Below, one piece after another: positions 12,650 through 20,557 of a DNA stretch of 23,748 nucleotides (position 1 is the stretch's first letter; each line of letters begins with the position of its first letter). Below the pieces are notes generated by a model, which was not told where the DNA came from, searched no databases, and saw only the letters and a list, made by a program, of their open reading frames with translations. Both the position numbers and the translations under genes were made by a program. The stretch is from a virus, in the IMG/VR virus record IMGVR_UViG_3300048548_000058, positions 1 to 23,748 of that record, one strand, 5' to 3'.

Positions 12650-14367
12650 GACTCATCTGACATCTTGGAAAAGTCATTAATCTTTTCAAACTTCAGTGTT
12701 CGCAAGAACTTATCGACAAGAATGTCTCCTTTGTGTGAGATAACAAAGACATTTGTCTCTTGTCCCAAACTTCTAAGAATACTTAGTAGTTCTGCTGTGG
12801 CAGAAGAATCTAGAGAACTATCAAATACTTCATCAAGAATGAGCAAATTGGTGGCAACACTATTTTTCATCCGAGCAACTTCACGCCATGTAAACAGAAG
12901 TGCTAAATCAATCTTCTGCTTCTCACCTTCAGAGAAGGATGCATAAGAAAACTCATCTCTAAAGCGACTCTTGATGACTTCATTAAACTCCTCATCTAAA
13001 GTAAAGTTAACAAAGAAATCCATTGACTGAAGATACTTGTTAATTAGTTGATTGAAGATAGGAATATATTTTTTAATAATCTGACTTTTAATTCCCGAAT
13101 CTTTAAGAAGAGAAGCAACGACTTGAAACTCATCTAATTGCCGACTAACTGCAGAGCAGTCTTCCTCAGTTTTACTGTGCTCTTTTTGATACTCAAATAA
13201 AATTTCTTCTTCCTGATCAATATTAGGTGTACTCTGTTGTAGTTCAACGATTTCATTTGTAATACGAAGATTCTCCATTTCAATACGAACAATCTCTCGT
13301 TCAAATGCAGATGCATCACTACGAACTTCATAGAGTTGAGCAGATGTATCCTCCATCTTAGTAACAACATCTACTGCATCAGTAATATCTTTAGTGAAAC
13401 CTTCAATCTCACTTGCAAGAATTTTACCTGATGAAGACATCAGAGTAACTTTCTCCCTCTTAAACTCAGTGTTTATATCTTGACTACAAGTAGGACAAAC
13501 ATCATGGTCCTTGAAGAACTTCATGTTTCTTGCAATCAGTTTTAGTTCAGACTTTCTATCTGATTGACCTTGACGAAGTTTACGAACAAATTTTTTCTGT
13601 TCTTCAATGTCACCCATCTGTTCTTCTAGGATAACAACTTCATCTTTTTTTAATTTATGGTGTGTATGCAGTTCTTGAATACGTTCTGCATTTGCATTAT
13701 AAGTATCTTGTTTCTCTTCTTGACGATTTTGATTTACCTCTTTCAAAGAAGCAATCAACTTCTGTTGACTGTCAACCTTTTCCTTTGTTAGGCGAAGCAT
13801 ATGACCACAGTCATTATTCTGACTTTGAGCTGTACGAACACGATCTTTTAAAAGATTGTTCATGTTAGAGAATATATTGATATCCAAAAGGTCTTCAATT
13901 ACTTCTCGTCTGTGAGCAGCAGGAAGTTGCATGAAGGGAACAAAGGTGCTAGACCCAAGAATGACAACTTGGGTGAATGACTTATAGTTAAGTTTAAGTA
14001 CAGATTGTTCGAGATACTTTTGCGTATCCTTAGTAGCAGCATCCTGGTCAACTAGTTTGTTATTCTTATAAAGTTCAAATGCATTTGGTTTAATACCTCT
14101 GAATACACGGTACTCATCTTTACCTATAGAAAAAGTAACCTCCACTTTACAACCCTTTTCATTGATAGAGTTTACCAACTGAGGTTTGTTTATTTTACGG
14201 AATGCCTTTCCGAACAAAGCAAAACACAGGGCGTCCAACATAGTGGACTTCCCTGCGCCATTAGAACCTACAATAAGTGTTGATGATGATTCACAAAAAT
14301 CAATCTCCGTCCACTGATCTCCTGTTGAAAGGAAGTTTTTCCAGCGGATAGTCTCAAATATAATCAT
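12646..14367 (-). CDS. 46: Recombination endonuclease large subunit gp46 (Rad50/SbcC-like)
   Basis: A 573-aa SMC-like ATPase, close to T4 gp46 (560 aa). It has Walker A GSNGAGKS (34-41), long coiled-coil arms with a zinc-hook CPTC (291-294), ABC signature SFSEGEK (477-483) and Walker B LLILDEVFD (508-516). With gp47 it resects DNA ends and degrades host DNA to feed recombination-dependent replication. The start overlaps the 83-aa gene as TAATG. Confidence 0.96.
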   Translation of the reverse strand: MIIFETIRWKNFLSTGDQWTEIDFCESSSTLIVGSNGAGKSTMLDALCFALFGKAFRKINKPQLVNSINEKGCKVEVTFSIGKDEYRVFRGIKPNAFELYKNNKLVDQDAATKDTQKYLEQSVLKLNYKSFTQVVILGSSTFVPFMQLPAAHRREVIEDLLDINIFSNMNNLLKDRVRTAQSQNNDCGHMLRLTKEKVDSQQKLIASLKEVNQNRQEEKQDTYNANAERIQELHTHHKLKKDEVVILEEQMGDIEEQKKFVRKLRQGQSDRKSELKLIARNMKFFKDHDVCPTCSQDINTEFKREKVTLMSSSGKILASEIEGFTKDITDAVDVVTKMEDTSAQLYEVRSDASAFEREIVRIEMENLRITNEIVELQQSTPNIDQEEEILFEYQKEHSKTEEDCSAVSRQLDEFQVVASLLKDSGIKSQIIKKYIPIFNQLINKYLQSMDFFVNFTLDEEFNEVIKSRFRDEFSYASFSEGEKQKIDLALLFTWREVARMKNSVATNLLILDEVFDSSLDSSATAELLSILRSLGQETNVFVISHKGDILVDKFLRTLKFEKINDFSKMSDES

Positions 14368-14618
14368 TAGGGAGGAGGAATAACTAGGTCGTCTTTAGAA
14401 ATTACTGAATACTTATACCCATAATTGCTGCAATTTATAGCAACAACTTCGGGTTCTACTTCTACTATATCAAAATCATCAGAGTAATCATTTGCACTTA
14501 ACTGTTCTCGGTATCTGATTGCATCATCTTCCTCTTCAAAAAGGCGAATGATTTTACTGTTTGTAGTGGTACGAACAGCATAAACACCGCCATTTTTTAT
14601 GTCAGTTAAGATGAACAT
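14367..14618 (-). CDS. DUF3110-like small protein between gp47 and gp46
   Basis: An 83-aa protein. It has a beta start (MFILTDIKNGGVYAVRTT), the block LFEEEDDAIRYREQL (about 26-40) and then NCSNYGYKYSVIS. This order matches cyanobacterial DUF3110 proteins, which have FEDEDDA.R(Y/F), then C...GY. Assignment is by memory of that pattern, not by search. Both ends use TAATG overlaps with gp47 and gp46, so it is made together with the nuclease subunits. Function unknown; a host-derived origin is suggested. Confidence 0.7.
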   Translation of the reverse strand: MFILTDIKNGGVYAVRTTTNSKIIRLFEEEDDAIRYREQLSANDYSDDFDIVEVEPEVVAINCSNYGYKYSVISKDDLVIPPP

Positions 14619-15652
14619 TAGATTTCCGATGCCTCCATGTAAAGCGACCTCATCACATTTTTGATATTAGACTTATTTACTTTAAGTTCTATTTCATCTA
14701 TGTAGTTATCAAGAAGAGTCATTGTGTCTTCGGTTTCCAGTATCTTACTACCGTCTTCCAACTCAACACTAAGGTCTTCTATAATTTTAAGATCCCCAAG
14801 AGACATATTATGCAATTGTTGAACTGTGTAGTCAAACTTTGCATAGTCACCTTTGTCTTCTACAATGAGTTTAACGAATGCTCCTTGAAGTTCGTTTTCA
14901 TCTGGTAGAGTAACTCCACCATTATAATAGAGTTTGTGAAAAGTGTCAAAGGGATTTTTATAAAATGTTGTCTTAAGAGTTTTAGTATCAAATACATGAA
15001 ACCCTCTCTTACATCCATAATCGTTCCAATACAATTGATATGGATTACCAAGGTAACTTACGTTTTTCTTAGTAGACTTCATATGGTAATGACCAGAGAA
15101 TACTTTCTTGAATTTAGAAAACGCATTCACATCCATACCACTTTGCATTACGTGACCAGGGTGTGCTTCAAAACCATTAAGTTCAAGATGCCCCATGCAT
15201 ACTTCTGCTTCTGTGCTTCCTACCTCTTCCAGAATTTCTGTACGATTTTCATCGCAAATCCAAGGGAGAAGGAGTACAGGAAGATTATCGAAAAAAGCAA
15301 CAGTAGGTTTGGTATGGATTCTGAGGTTGTCGTATTCTCCAAGTAACTCACTTGGGGCGTTAACTCGTAAAGTGTTCTTGTAATAAATATCATGATTCCC
15401 TACGAGCATGTCCATCGTAACGCCCCTTTCTTGAAGAGGTGTGAACCACATATCCTTTGCTGCCTCAAGAGACATAAAGTTAATGGAACGCCTCTTGTCA
15501 AAGGTATCACCTAAACAAATAACATTTGTAATATTATGTGCATCGATGAATGGGAGAACTACCTCTCCATAAAATTTCTTGTAATGGTTGATAAAATGTT
15601 GATTGTCGTTACGAACACCAAAGTGTTGGTCAGTTATCAAAAGAATCTTCAT
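14618..15652 (-). CDS. 47: Recombination endonuclease small subunit gp47 (Mre11/SbcD-like)
   Basis: A 344-aa calcineurin-like phosphoesterase (T4 gp47 has 339). Metal-binding motifs appear in order: DQH (8-10), GDTFD (48-52), GNHD (85-88), MGHLELNG and GHYH, as in Mre11 and SbcD. It works with gp46 as a manganese-dependent nuclease complex. The start overlaps gp55 as ATGA. Confidence 0.96.
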   Translation of the reverse strand: MKILLITDQHFGVRNDNQHFINHYKKFYGEVVLPFIDAHNITNVICLGDTFDKRRSINFMSLEAAKDMWFTPLQERGVTMDMLVGNHDIYYKNTLRVNAPSELLGEYDNLRIHTKPTVAFFDNLPVLLLPWICDENRTEILEEVGSTEAEVCMGHLELNGFEAHPGHVMQSGMDVNAFSKFKKVFSGHYHMKSTKKNVSYLGNPYQLYWNDYGCKRGFHVFDTKTLKTTFYKNPFDTFHKLYYNGGVTLPDENELQGAFVKLIVEDKGDYAKFDYTVQQLHNMSLGDLKIIEDLSVELEDGSKILETEDTMTLLDNYIDEIELKVNKSNIKNVMRSLYMEASEI

Positions 15653-16185
15653 CGTTTGGTGTTTAGTTCGACACGAGATTTGATGTGATTATAGTCGGAA
15701 TGTGCATCTCCGTCAACAGAGAATACATGATCGTATCCAGACTTCTCAAGGATTTTATCTTTGATATCCATCTGTCTCTTTTCCTTAGCGATACGCCTGA
15801 GAAAAGCATAGTATACAATTTGTGTAAAATACGCAAACGGATTCTTAGACTTTTCTGGATCAAACCTATCAATATATTGGATACAATTTTCAATACCATC
15901 ACATACCATATCATCTTTATACATGTAGTTAATGAAGTTTGGACGATACGATAAGTGTGTCGCAATCTTCAAAAAACAACTACCTATGTAGTTTCCCACT
16001 CTAGGTTTATTGGGACTCTTCCAACTCTTTAAAATTTGAAACTGCTCATCAGATTTCATATCGCTAAGACCTGGAACTTCTTTTTCCAAGGCAGTCCAAA
16101 CTTCTTTCTTATAGTCGATAATAGCAGCAAGAAACTCCTGATTATCAACGTAATGTTGTTTTTGTTTTTTAGGTGTGGATTTCAT
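15649..16185 (-). CDS. 55: Late-transcription sigma factor gp55
   Basis: A 178-aa protein (T4 gp55 has 185). gp55 directs host RNA polymerase to late promoters (TATAAATA), with gp45 as coactivator. The stretch DGIENCIQYIDRFDPEKSKN followed by PFAYFTQIVYYAF is the sigma region 2-like core that recognises the -10 box and binds the beta' subunit. The start is ATG 16185 behind AAAGGA. It has its own sigma70-like promoter (16208-16235) and overlaps gp47 as ATGA. It is the probable source of activity at late boxes before gp22 and gp3. Confidence 0.94.
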   Translation of the reverse strand: MKSTPKKQKQHYVDNQEFLAAIIDYKKEVWTALEKEVPGLSDMKSDEQFQILKSWKSPNKPRVGNYIGSCFLKIATHLSYRPNFINYMYKDDMVCDGIENCIQYIDRFDPEKSKNPFAYFTQIVYYAFLRRIAKEKRQMDIKDKILEKSGYDHVFSVDGDAHSDYNHIKSRVELNTKR

Positions 16186-16207
16186 ATGCTGTTATTCCTT
16201 TACGTAC

Positions 16208-16235
16208 ATTATAGCACACTTGACAAGAATTGCAA
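16208..16235 (-). promoter_or_regulatory. Sigma70-like promoter of gp55
   Basis: On the - strand: extended -10 TGCTATAAT (TATAAT at 16208-16213), a 16-bp spacer, and -35 TTGCAA (16230-16235; 4 of 6 to TTGACA). It lies upstream of ATG 16185 and its ribosome site AAAGGA. It overlaps a + strand promoter in the same spacer. Confidence 0.7.
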
Positions 16236-16248
16236 ATCCCTGTATAAT
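16220..16248 (+). promoter_or_regulatory. Perfect-consensus sigma70 promoter on the + strand
   Basis: TTGACA (16220-16225), exactly 17 bp, then TATAAT (16243-16248), directly preceded by TG. It faces into the 3' end of the - strand LSm-like gene. The first ATG after it is followed at once by a stop (ATGTAA), so no protein is expected and an antisense or regulatory RNA is possible. Confidence 0.65.
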
Positions 16249-16274
16249 AACCATGTAAGGGTTCAGAAACACCT

Positions 16275-16700
16275 CTAGCTTTTAAAGATTCTTTCAAATA
16301 GTTTTCTTGCTTCATCAATACTACCTAGATATCCTAGTGTATCTTCAGGTCCAATCTTGTTAGTATTTTTTCTTTCTTCTACCCCGTCTTCGCCAAGAAT
16401 ATAGGACTCGTACATAAAGATAGATTCTTTATTCATGGATGCAACGGTTAGAATATCTTTTTCTCTAAGAATAAAAAACTCTTCGTCCGAAAGAGTCATC
16501 CATTTAGCAAATCCAATTCCTTTAATTACTTTACCTTCATCTAATTCTTTAGTAATAATTTGAAGACAAACAGGATCCTGGAGAAAAACTAAAGTTTCCC
16601 CATCATCTTCTGTGAGAACTGCTTTACCTAGAACTTCCTCACCATTGAGAAGTTTAAAGATACCGTAGAATTCTTCATCATGTTTTGCGTAGTTAATCAT
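16275..16700 (-). CDS. LSm-like protein of unknown function
   Basis: A 141-aa protein. The N-terminal core has FKLLNGEEVLGKAVLTEDDG followed by a conserved GFAKW motif, the same order as the 97-aa protein at 4667-4960 (ISGEEIIAEV, GFAPW). A second half with a predicted helix (IDEARKLFERIF) has no counterpart there. This suggests an Sm/LSm-like barrel with an extension. It starts inside the end of uvsW (8-nt overlap). Function unknown. A + strand promoter points at its 3' end. Confidence 0.74.
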   Translation of the reverse strand: MINYAKHDEEFYGIFKLLNGEEVLGKAVLTEDDGETLVFLQDPVCLQIITKELDEGKVIKGIGFAKWMTLSDEEFFILREKDILTVASMNKESIFMYESYILGEDGVEERKNTNKIGPEDTLGYLGSIDEARKLFERIFKS

Positions 16701-18159
16701 AAGCTTTTACTTTGACATCTATGATTTCATAATTAAATTTTTCTTCGTTGTAGACTTTGACTCTCTCCATTAAATGGTTGAGTGTATAGTTGTTACCTCT
16801 GTCTGTAGAGATATCATCAGCAATATCATATAATGTTGCTTGAGATTTATTTTCACCTTTCCTTAGGACACGACCAATAGATTGTAGGTTGCGAACTCTG
16901 GACTTTGAAGGACTTGCGAAAATAACGTTGTGTAATCTTTTGATGTTTATGCCTGTGGAAAACGTACCATATGAAGCAACGATGATTGCATTATCGGATT
17001 GTTCGGTTAGTAATCTGATGTCTTCACGGTCATTAACATCTACTCCACCATGTACGAAATGTACTGGTCTTTCGGTGTAACTATTTATCATCTCGTAAAG
17101 AGGCACTCCATGGCGTTCTACATAGTTGAAAAGGACTAGAGTGTTTCCCTTTAAATCACAAGCAAGATTGCGGATGAATTTGTTCCTACCCTCATGCTCT
17201 ACAAGGTATCCGATCTCATCCTGATAACCTTCAAATAATTTCTCCTCGTGCTTTACTAGAACAATCTTTACTTTCAACTTAGCAACATGCCCCGCTTCCA
17301 TCAGTTGAGCAGTTCGTGTCACTTGTGAGCATCTACCAAAGACACCTTCCAGAACTAATTGATTGACATTTGCACCGTCAAGAGTTCCTGTAAATCCAAT
17401 ACGATATTTACATTCATGCAACTTACCCATCAGAGACGTAAGAGACTTAGCTTTGAAAAGGTGTGCCTCGTCACCGATGACTACATCGAACCTGTCAAAC
17501 CACTTACGAGGTTCCTTATAGATAGATTGCCAAGTGGTAATTACCACCTGATGGTTCGTGTATTTTTCTGCCCCCGCATATATTTTGTGGCAGTTTTCGG
17601 ACGCCATCCAACCATATTCTTCAAAGTCCTTATACATCTGCTCCACTAGAGATGTAGTTGGAACAACAATTAAGATATTTCTGTTCGCATTTGCATGAAA
17701 GCGTACTAATGCATAAATCATCAGAGACTTTCCAGAAGCTGTTGGTGATAATAAAAGTCTCCTATTATATTTTAGTGCCTCGTATATTGCTTTATACTGA
17801 TAATCCCGAACGGGATAAGGTAAGTGAAGAGATTTTACAAAACCTACAACACCCTGAGGAGTGATGAACTCATTCTGTTCTAGTGGATGACCAAAGAACT
17901 TACAGTCTTCAAACTTATATTGATACTTCTTTTCGTCTGCCCACTCTAAAAGATAGTCTAGAAGACCACAATAAATTTCTCCTGTTGCTGGTGAGTACAA
18001 ACGGATCTTTCCGTCCCATCCTTTCCAGCGACGTTGCTTCTGCATATACTTTGCAGACTCAACTTCAAAACAAAAATAATCTGCTAGTTCATAATTGATG
18101 TGAGGTTCTGCCTCAATTTTAAGATAAACTTCATTCTTTTTACGAATACGGAGGTCCAT
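16693..18159 (-). CDS. uvsW: UvsW helicase
   Basis: A 488-aa SF2 helicase (T4 UvsW has 503). The N-terminal DNA-binding domain (QRRWKGWDGKIRLYSP) is followed by Walker A PTASGKS (139-145), DEAH box (230-233), motif III TGT (257-259) and motif VI SIGRVLRKG. UvsW unwinds R-loops and branched DNA and shifts origin-dependent to recombination-dependent replication. Its start lies in the last 20 nt of the oxygenase gene. Confidence 0.96.
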   Translation of the reverse strand: MDLRIRKKNEVYLKIEAEPHINYELADYFCFEVESAKYMQKQRRWKGWDGKIRLYSPATGEIYCGLLDYLLEWADEKKYQYKFEDCKFFGHPLEQNEFITPQGVVGFVKSLHLPYPVRDYQYKAIYEALKYNRRLLLSPTASGKSLMIYALVRFHANANRNILIVVPTTSLVEQMYKDFEEYGWMASENCHKIYAGAEKYTNHQVVITTWQSIYKEPRKWFDRFDVVIGDEAHLFKAKSLTSLMGKLHECKYRIGFTGTLDGANVNQLVLEGVFGRCSQVTRTAQLMEAGHVAKLKVKIVLVKHEEKLFEGYQDEIGYLVEHEGRNKFIRNLACDLKGNTLVLFNYVERHGVPLYEMINSYTERPVHFVHGGVDVNDREDIRLLTEQSDNAIIVASYGTFSTGINIKRLHNVIFASPSKSRVRNLQSIGRVLRKGENKSQATLYDIADDISTDRGNNYTLNHLMERVKVYNEEKFNYEIIDVKVKAYD

Positions 18160-18691
18160 AAAACCATGCTACAAGAGATTTACGCAATCCTGATGTTACA
18201 GGTCTAACCCTGTGCCATTGATCACCTTGAAAAAAGACGGCAGTTCCTGGTTTTGTTTTGAACGATTTATACCTAGGTTCTACCCCTGGACTATATATCT
18301 CCAAATCAAACTCCCCACCTTCATAGTCGTCATTGAGGAAGAGTGACATACTAATCTTTCTTACGTTGCCTCTAACAGGTGTTGGGTGTTGATCTACGTG
18401 CCAATTATACGTGCCTCCTGGTTCATATAATCCATATTGAATAGGTTCAACTCCAGTAATATTAAAGTTCCATCCAGCATCCCTATTCACCTGCTTTACC
18501 ATCTTCAGTAACAGGACATATAACTGCTCATTTTTTACCCATGCTATTTTAGATTTTCGTTTTGTTTCATTCTTTTGGTCATATAACTGACCGTCTTGCC
18601 ACTTAAATAAATTGCCAGACAATGCAGTATTGACTACTTGCATCGACTGGCGATTAAAAGAAACTTGCTTATAATATAAACCGTAATTCAT
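18140..18691 (-). CDS. 2-oxoglutarate/Fe(II) dioxygenase, PKHD type
   Basis: A 183-aa protein. Start ATG 18691 shares its A with the uvsY stop (TAATG); an in-frame ATG nine codons upstream lies inside uvsY and is less likely. Iron ligands HVD (H98, D100) and H160 and the 2-oxoglutarate-binding Arg (R170) are in the family positions, with NDDYEGGEFDL between them as in PiuC-like prolyl hydroxylases. Such enzymes are common in T4-like cyanophages, but their substrates are not known. It lies between uvsY and uvsW, both in recombination. Confidence 0.88.
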   Translation of the reverse strand: MNYGLYYKQVSFNRQSMQVVNTALSGNLFKWQDGQLYDQKNETKRKSKIAWVKNEQLYVLLLKMVKQVNRDAGWNFNITGVEPIQYGLYEPGGTYNWHVDQHPTPVRGNVRKISMSLFLNDDYEGGEFDLEIYSPGVEPRYKSFKTKPGTAVFFQGDQWHRVRPVTSGLRKSLVAWFYGPPYS

Positions 18692-19119
18692 TACATACCA
18701 GTTTGAAACCTTTTCCACTCGATAGCATTTTTGATATGGTATGTTCGACTATTAATTTGTCGCAAGACACCATCAAGATAAAATATTACCTGTTCTATAT
18801 AACCTAATTTGTATTGGAGTTTTCCAATCTCTTCATCAGATTCAATGAACATTGATATCTCTTCTTTTGTTGTAAGTTTTAAATCAAAAGGCATGTCCTT
18901 GTAGATTGCTGCAGGTGCCTTTCCCTTATAGTACAACCACTTATCTCGCGTCATTTTTTTCAATTGTATTTCCCTTTCTTTTTTCATAAGAGAAAATGTA
19001 TTATGATATTCCATATACTTCATGTGAAGTTGTGGAATTTTTAAAGAGTCATTGTCGTGTAAATCGTCATCCAAAACGGAATCAACTTTCCACATTTCCT
19101 GTAGTGTTTCCAGATTCAT
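18691..19119 (-). CDS. uvsY: UvsY recombination mediator
   Basis: A 142-aa protein (T4 UvsY has 137). Start ATG 19119 (MNLETLQEMWKVD) is chosen from the T4 N-terminus MRLEDLQEELKKD; the frame extends 30 codons upstream into another gene. A basic middle (KKMTRDKWLYYKGKAP) and C-terminal INSRTYHIKNAIEWKRFQTG agree with T4 (IKSRGFAIKHIQDMRAFEAG). UvsY loads UvsX recombinase onto gp32-coated DNA. It is coupled to the downstream oxygenase. Confidence 0.92.
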   Translation of the reverse strand: MNLETLQEMWKVDSVLDDDLHDNDSLKIPQLHMKYMEYHNTFSLMKKEREIQLKKMTRDKWLYYKGKAPAAIYKDMPFDLKLTTKEEISMFIESDEEIGKLQYKLGYIEQVIFYLDGVLRQINSRTYHIKNAIEWKRFQTGM

Positions 19120-19297
19120 AATTAAGTGATTTCTTGTATTCTGTAAGTCGTTTCCAATCTTCGTGCATCGCTTGAAGTATCCAACTTTGAGACATACTTC
19201 TAGGACCAACTGCTAATAATTTTATACGAGATTGGGTGAGTTGATCTTTTCGCATCTCGTAATATTCATCACGCCATTCTTGTTTGTGAAATTCCAT
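19082..19297 (-). CDS. 71-aa protein between gp3 and uvsY
   Basis: A 71-aa product from ATG 19297, 2 nt after the gp3 stop. Highly charged and helical (HKQEWRDEYYEMRKDQL, then ILQAMHEDWKRLTEYKKSL). Its end overlaps the uvsY start by 38 nt in another frame. Without it, gp3 and uvsY would be separated by about 180 nt, unusual in this tightly packed region. Family not recognised. Confidence 0.6.
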   Translation of the reverse strand: MEFHKQEWRDEYYEMRKDQLTQSRIKLLAVGPRSMSQSWILQAMHEDWKRLTEYKKSLNYESGNTTGNVES

Positions 19298-19299
19298 AA

Positions 19300-19851
19300 T
19301 TAAGTCTTACGAGTTTGAGAGTTTACATTTCTGATTTCATACAGAGTGTATTTGAATGTTGCCGTTGCTGTGAAGTAATCGTTATCGTTACCAGTAACAT
19401 CAAATGACAATGTTGAAAGACTTGTGGGAAACATATCTTTAAATACAACATCAAAGTTTGCATTGTTGTTGTTATTTAAAACTTGCAATGTTGCATCAGA
19501 GAATCTTGGATCTTGCGAAACATCGGTTCTATGCTTATCTCTCCAAAGTTTTCTTTCTTTTAATTCTTGTGGTGTTCCTAAAGCACGCATCCAGTTGTGA
19601 ATTTCCAAATAGTTTTTGAGATCTTCATCAACAATAAATTCCATACTGAACTCATCATAACGCATGTTTCCTTCAACTGGAATAGGTACTAATCCCCTTG
19701 TTGGAATATTGACCTCTCCTAGAGTCATAGAAGGAATCTCTGCTTTTTGACACAAGAAAGAAACTAATTGTGCTTTATCGAGAATAAAAAGAAACCCGAT
19801 AGGCGACAAAAAGTTTTTATTAGTTAATTGCTCTTGATACCAATTTGCCAT
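19300..19851 (-). CDS. 3: Tail completion / tube terminator protein gp3
   Basis: A 183-aa protein (T4 gp3 has 176). The FIVDEDLKNYLEIHNWM block (about 72-88) matches FLVDEDLKSW-type sequence in T4 gp3, and the N-terminal part has the same strand pattern (IPSMTLGEVNIPTRGLVPIP). gp3 caps the tail tube and stabilises the sheath. Its place after gp23 is typical for cyanophages. A CTAAATA box stands about 18 nt before the start. A related tube protein (gp19) is the main alternative. Confidence 0.8.
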   Translation of the reverse strand: MANWYQEQLTNKNFLSPIGFLFILDKAQLVSFLCQKAEIPSMTLGEVNIPTRGLVPIPVEGNMRYDEFSMEFIVDEDLKNYLEIHNWMRALGTPQELKERKLWRDKHRTDVSQDPRFSDATLQVLNNNNNANFDVVFKDMFPTSLSTLSFDVTGNDNDYFTATATFKYTLYEIRNVNSQTRKT

Positions 19852-19868
19852 GTAGGGATCTTTCTAAG

Positions 19869-19875
19869 TATTTAG
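19869..19875 (-). promoter_or_regulatory. Possible late promoter box CTAAATA before gp3
   Basis: CTAAATA on the - strand, near end 18 nt before ATG 19851, in the 30-nt gap after the oxygenase gene. It shares TAAATA with the T4 late consensus, and gp3 is a late structural gene, which makes the placement sensible. Confidence 0.45.
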
Positions 19876-19881
19876 TCAATA

Positions 19882-20472
19882 TCAAGATAACTCTAACCAA
19901 GACGTGGCAATATACTTTTCACTAGTCAAGGGCGGATTACCTCTATGAGTATGTGTAAATCCTGCTGGCCAAATCAACAGTGTTCCTTTTGTTGGTTTGT
20001 ATCTTTTAGATTGATATAAGAATTCTGTCTCCCCACCATCTTCCACATCATTTAAATACAACATCGTTGCTAATACTCTACGCTCTGCACCAGAATTATT
20101 ATGTTCGCAGTGCCACAGATGATATCCTTGTTTTGGAAGAGTTTTTTGGATATTTAAATATGTCTGCTGAAGTCTAAATCCACCTGCTTGTTCATATTCT
20201 TCGCAATACGAAGATAGGCACTGTGCAGTTATATTATTATATTCAATTAAAAATTTCATTCCCATAGATTTTGAGATGGTAAGACCATCATCAGGACCAG
20301 TCATAAGTGAAGAATCCACCTTCTCGTTTGGTCTGTTACCTGTCTGAATACTTTTTCTTTTGAAGACACGATTTGCCTCACGCATCTTTTCAAAATACTC
20401 GATCATGGGGAGTGTATCAAAATCTGTGCGAAATACACCAATGAAATCTTCAAAATAATACTCGGTAATCAT
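19882..20472 (-). CDS. 2-oxoglutarate/Fe(II) dioxygenase, prolyl-4-hydroxylase-like, HxE variant
   Basis: A 196-aa protein. The region GYHLWHCEH (117-125) supplies the first ligands with His121 and Glu123, so the usual HxD is HxE. The distal FTHTHRGNPP (172-181) carries the second His, and K186 or a nearby basic residue would hold 2-oxoglutarate. LNDVEDGGETEF (140-151) is the family's core strand-turn. Substrate unknown. It stands alone after a terminator. The start is ATG 20472. Confidence 0.84.
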   Translation of the reverse strand: MITEYYFEDFIGVFRTDFDTLPMIEYFEKMREANRVFKRKSIQTGNRPNEKVDSSLMTGPDDGLTISKSMGMKFLIEYNNITAQCLSSYCEEYEQAGGFRLQQTYLNIQKTLPKQGYHLWHCEHNNSGAERRVLATMLYLNDVEDGGETEFLYQSKRYKPTKGTLLIWPAGFTHTHRGNPPLTSEKYIATSWLELS

Positions 20473-20483
20473 AATTTAAATCA

Positions 20484-20491
20484 AATTTATA
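20484..20491 (-). promoter_or_regulatory. Possible late box TATAAATT before the HxE oxygenase
   Basis: TATAAATT on the - strand matches 7 of 8 bases of the T4 late box but ends only 12 nt before ATG 20472, which would leave almost no leader. Treat as weak. Confidence 0.25.
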
Positions 20492-20496
20492 GTATG

Positions 20497-20520
20497 AAAA
20501 AGAGGGTCTGAAAACCCTCT
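20497..20520 (-). terminator. Terminator closing the 52-aa gene unit
   Basis: Read on the - strand: AGAGGGT, a 6-nt loop, ACCCTCT, then a run of five T (20497-20501, partly within the stem edge). A 7-bp perfect stem with a T run on this strand and none on the other supports a - strand terminator. Confidence 0.78.
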
Positions 20521-20557
20521 TAAACACTTCCTTCACACGGTATATTATATATGTGAT

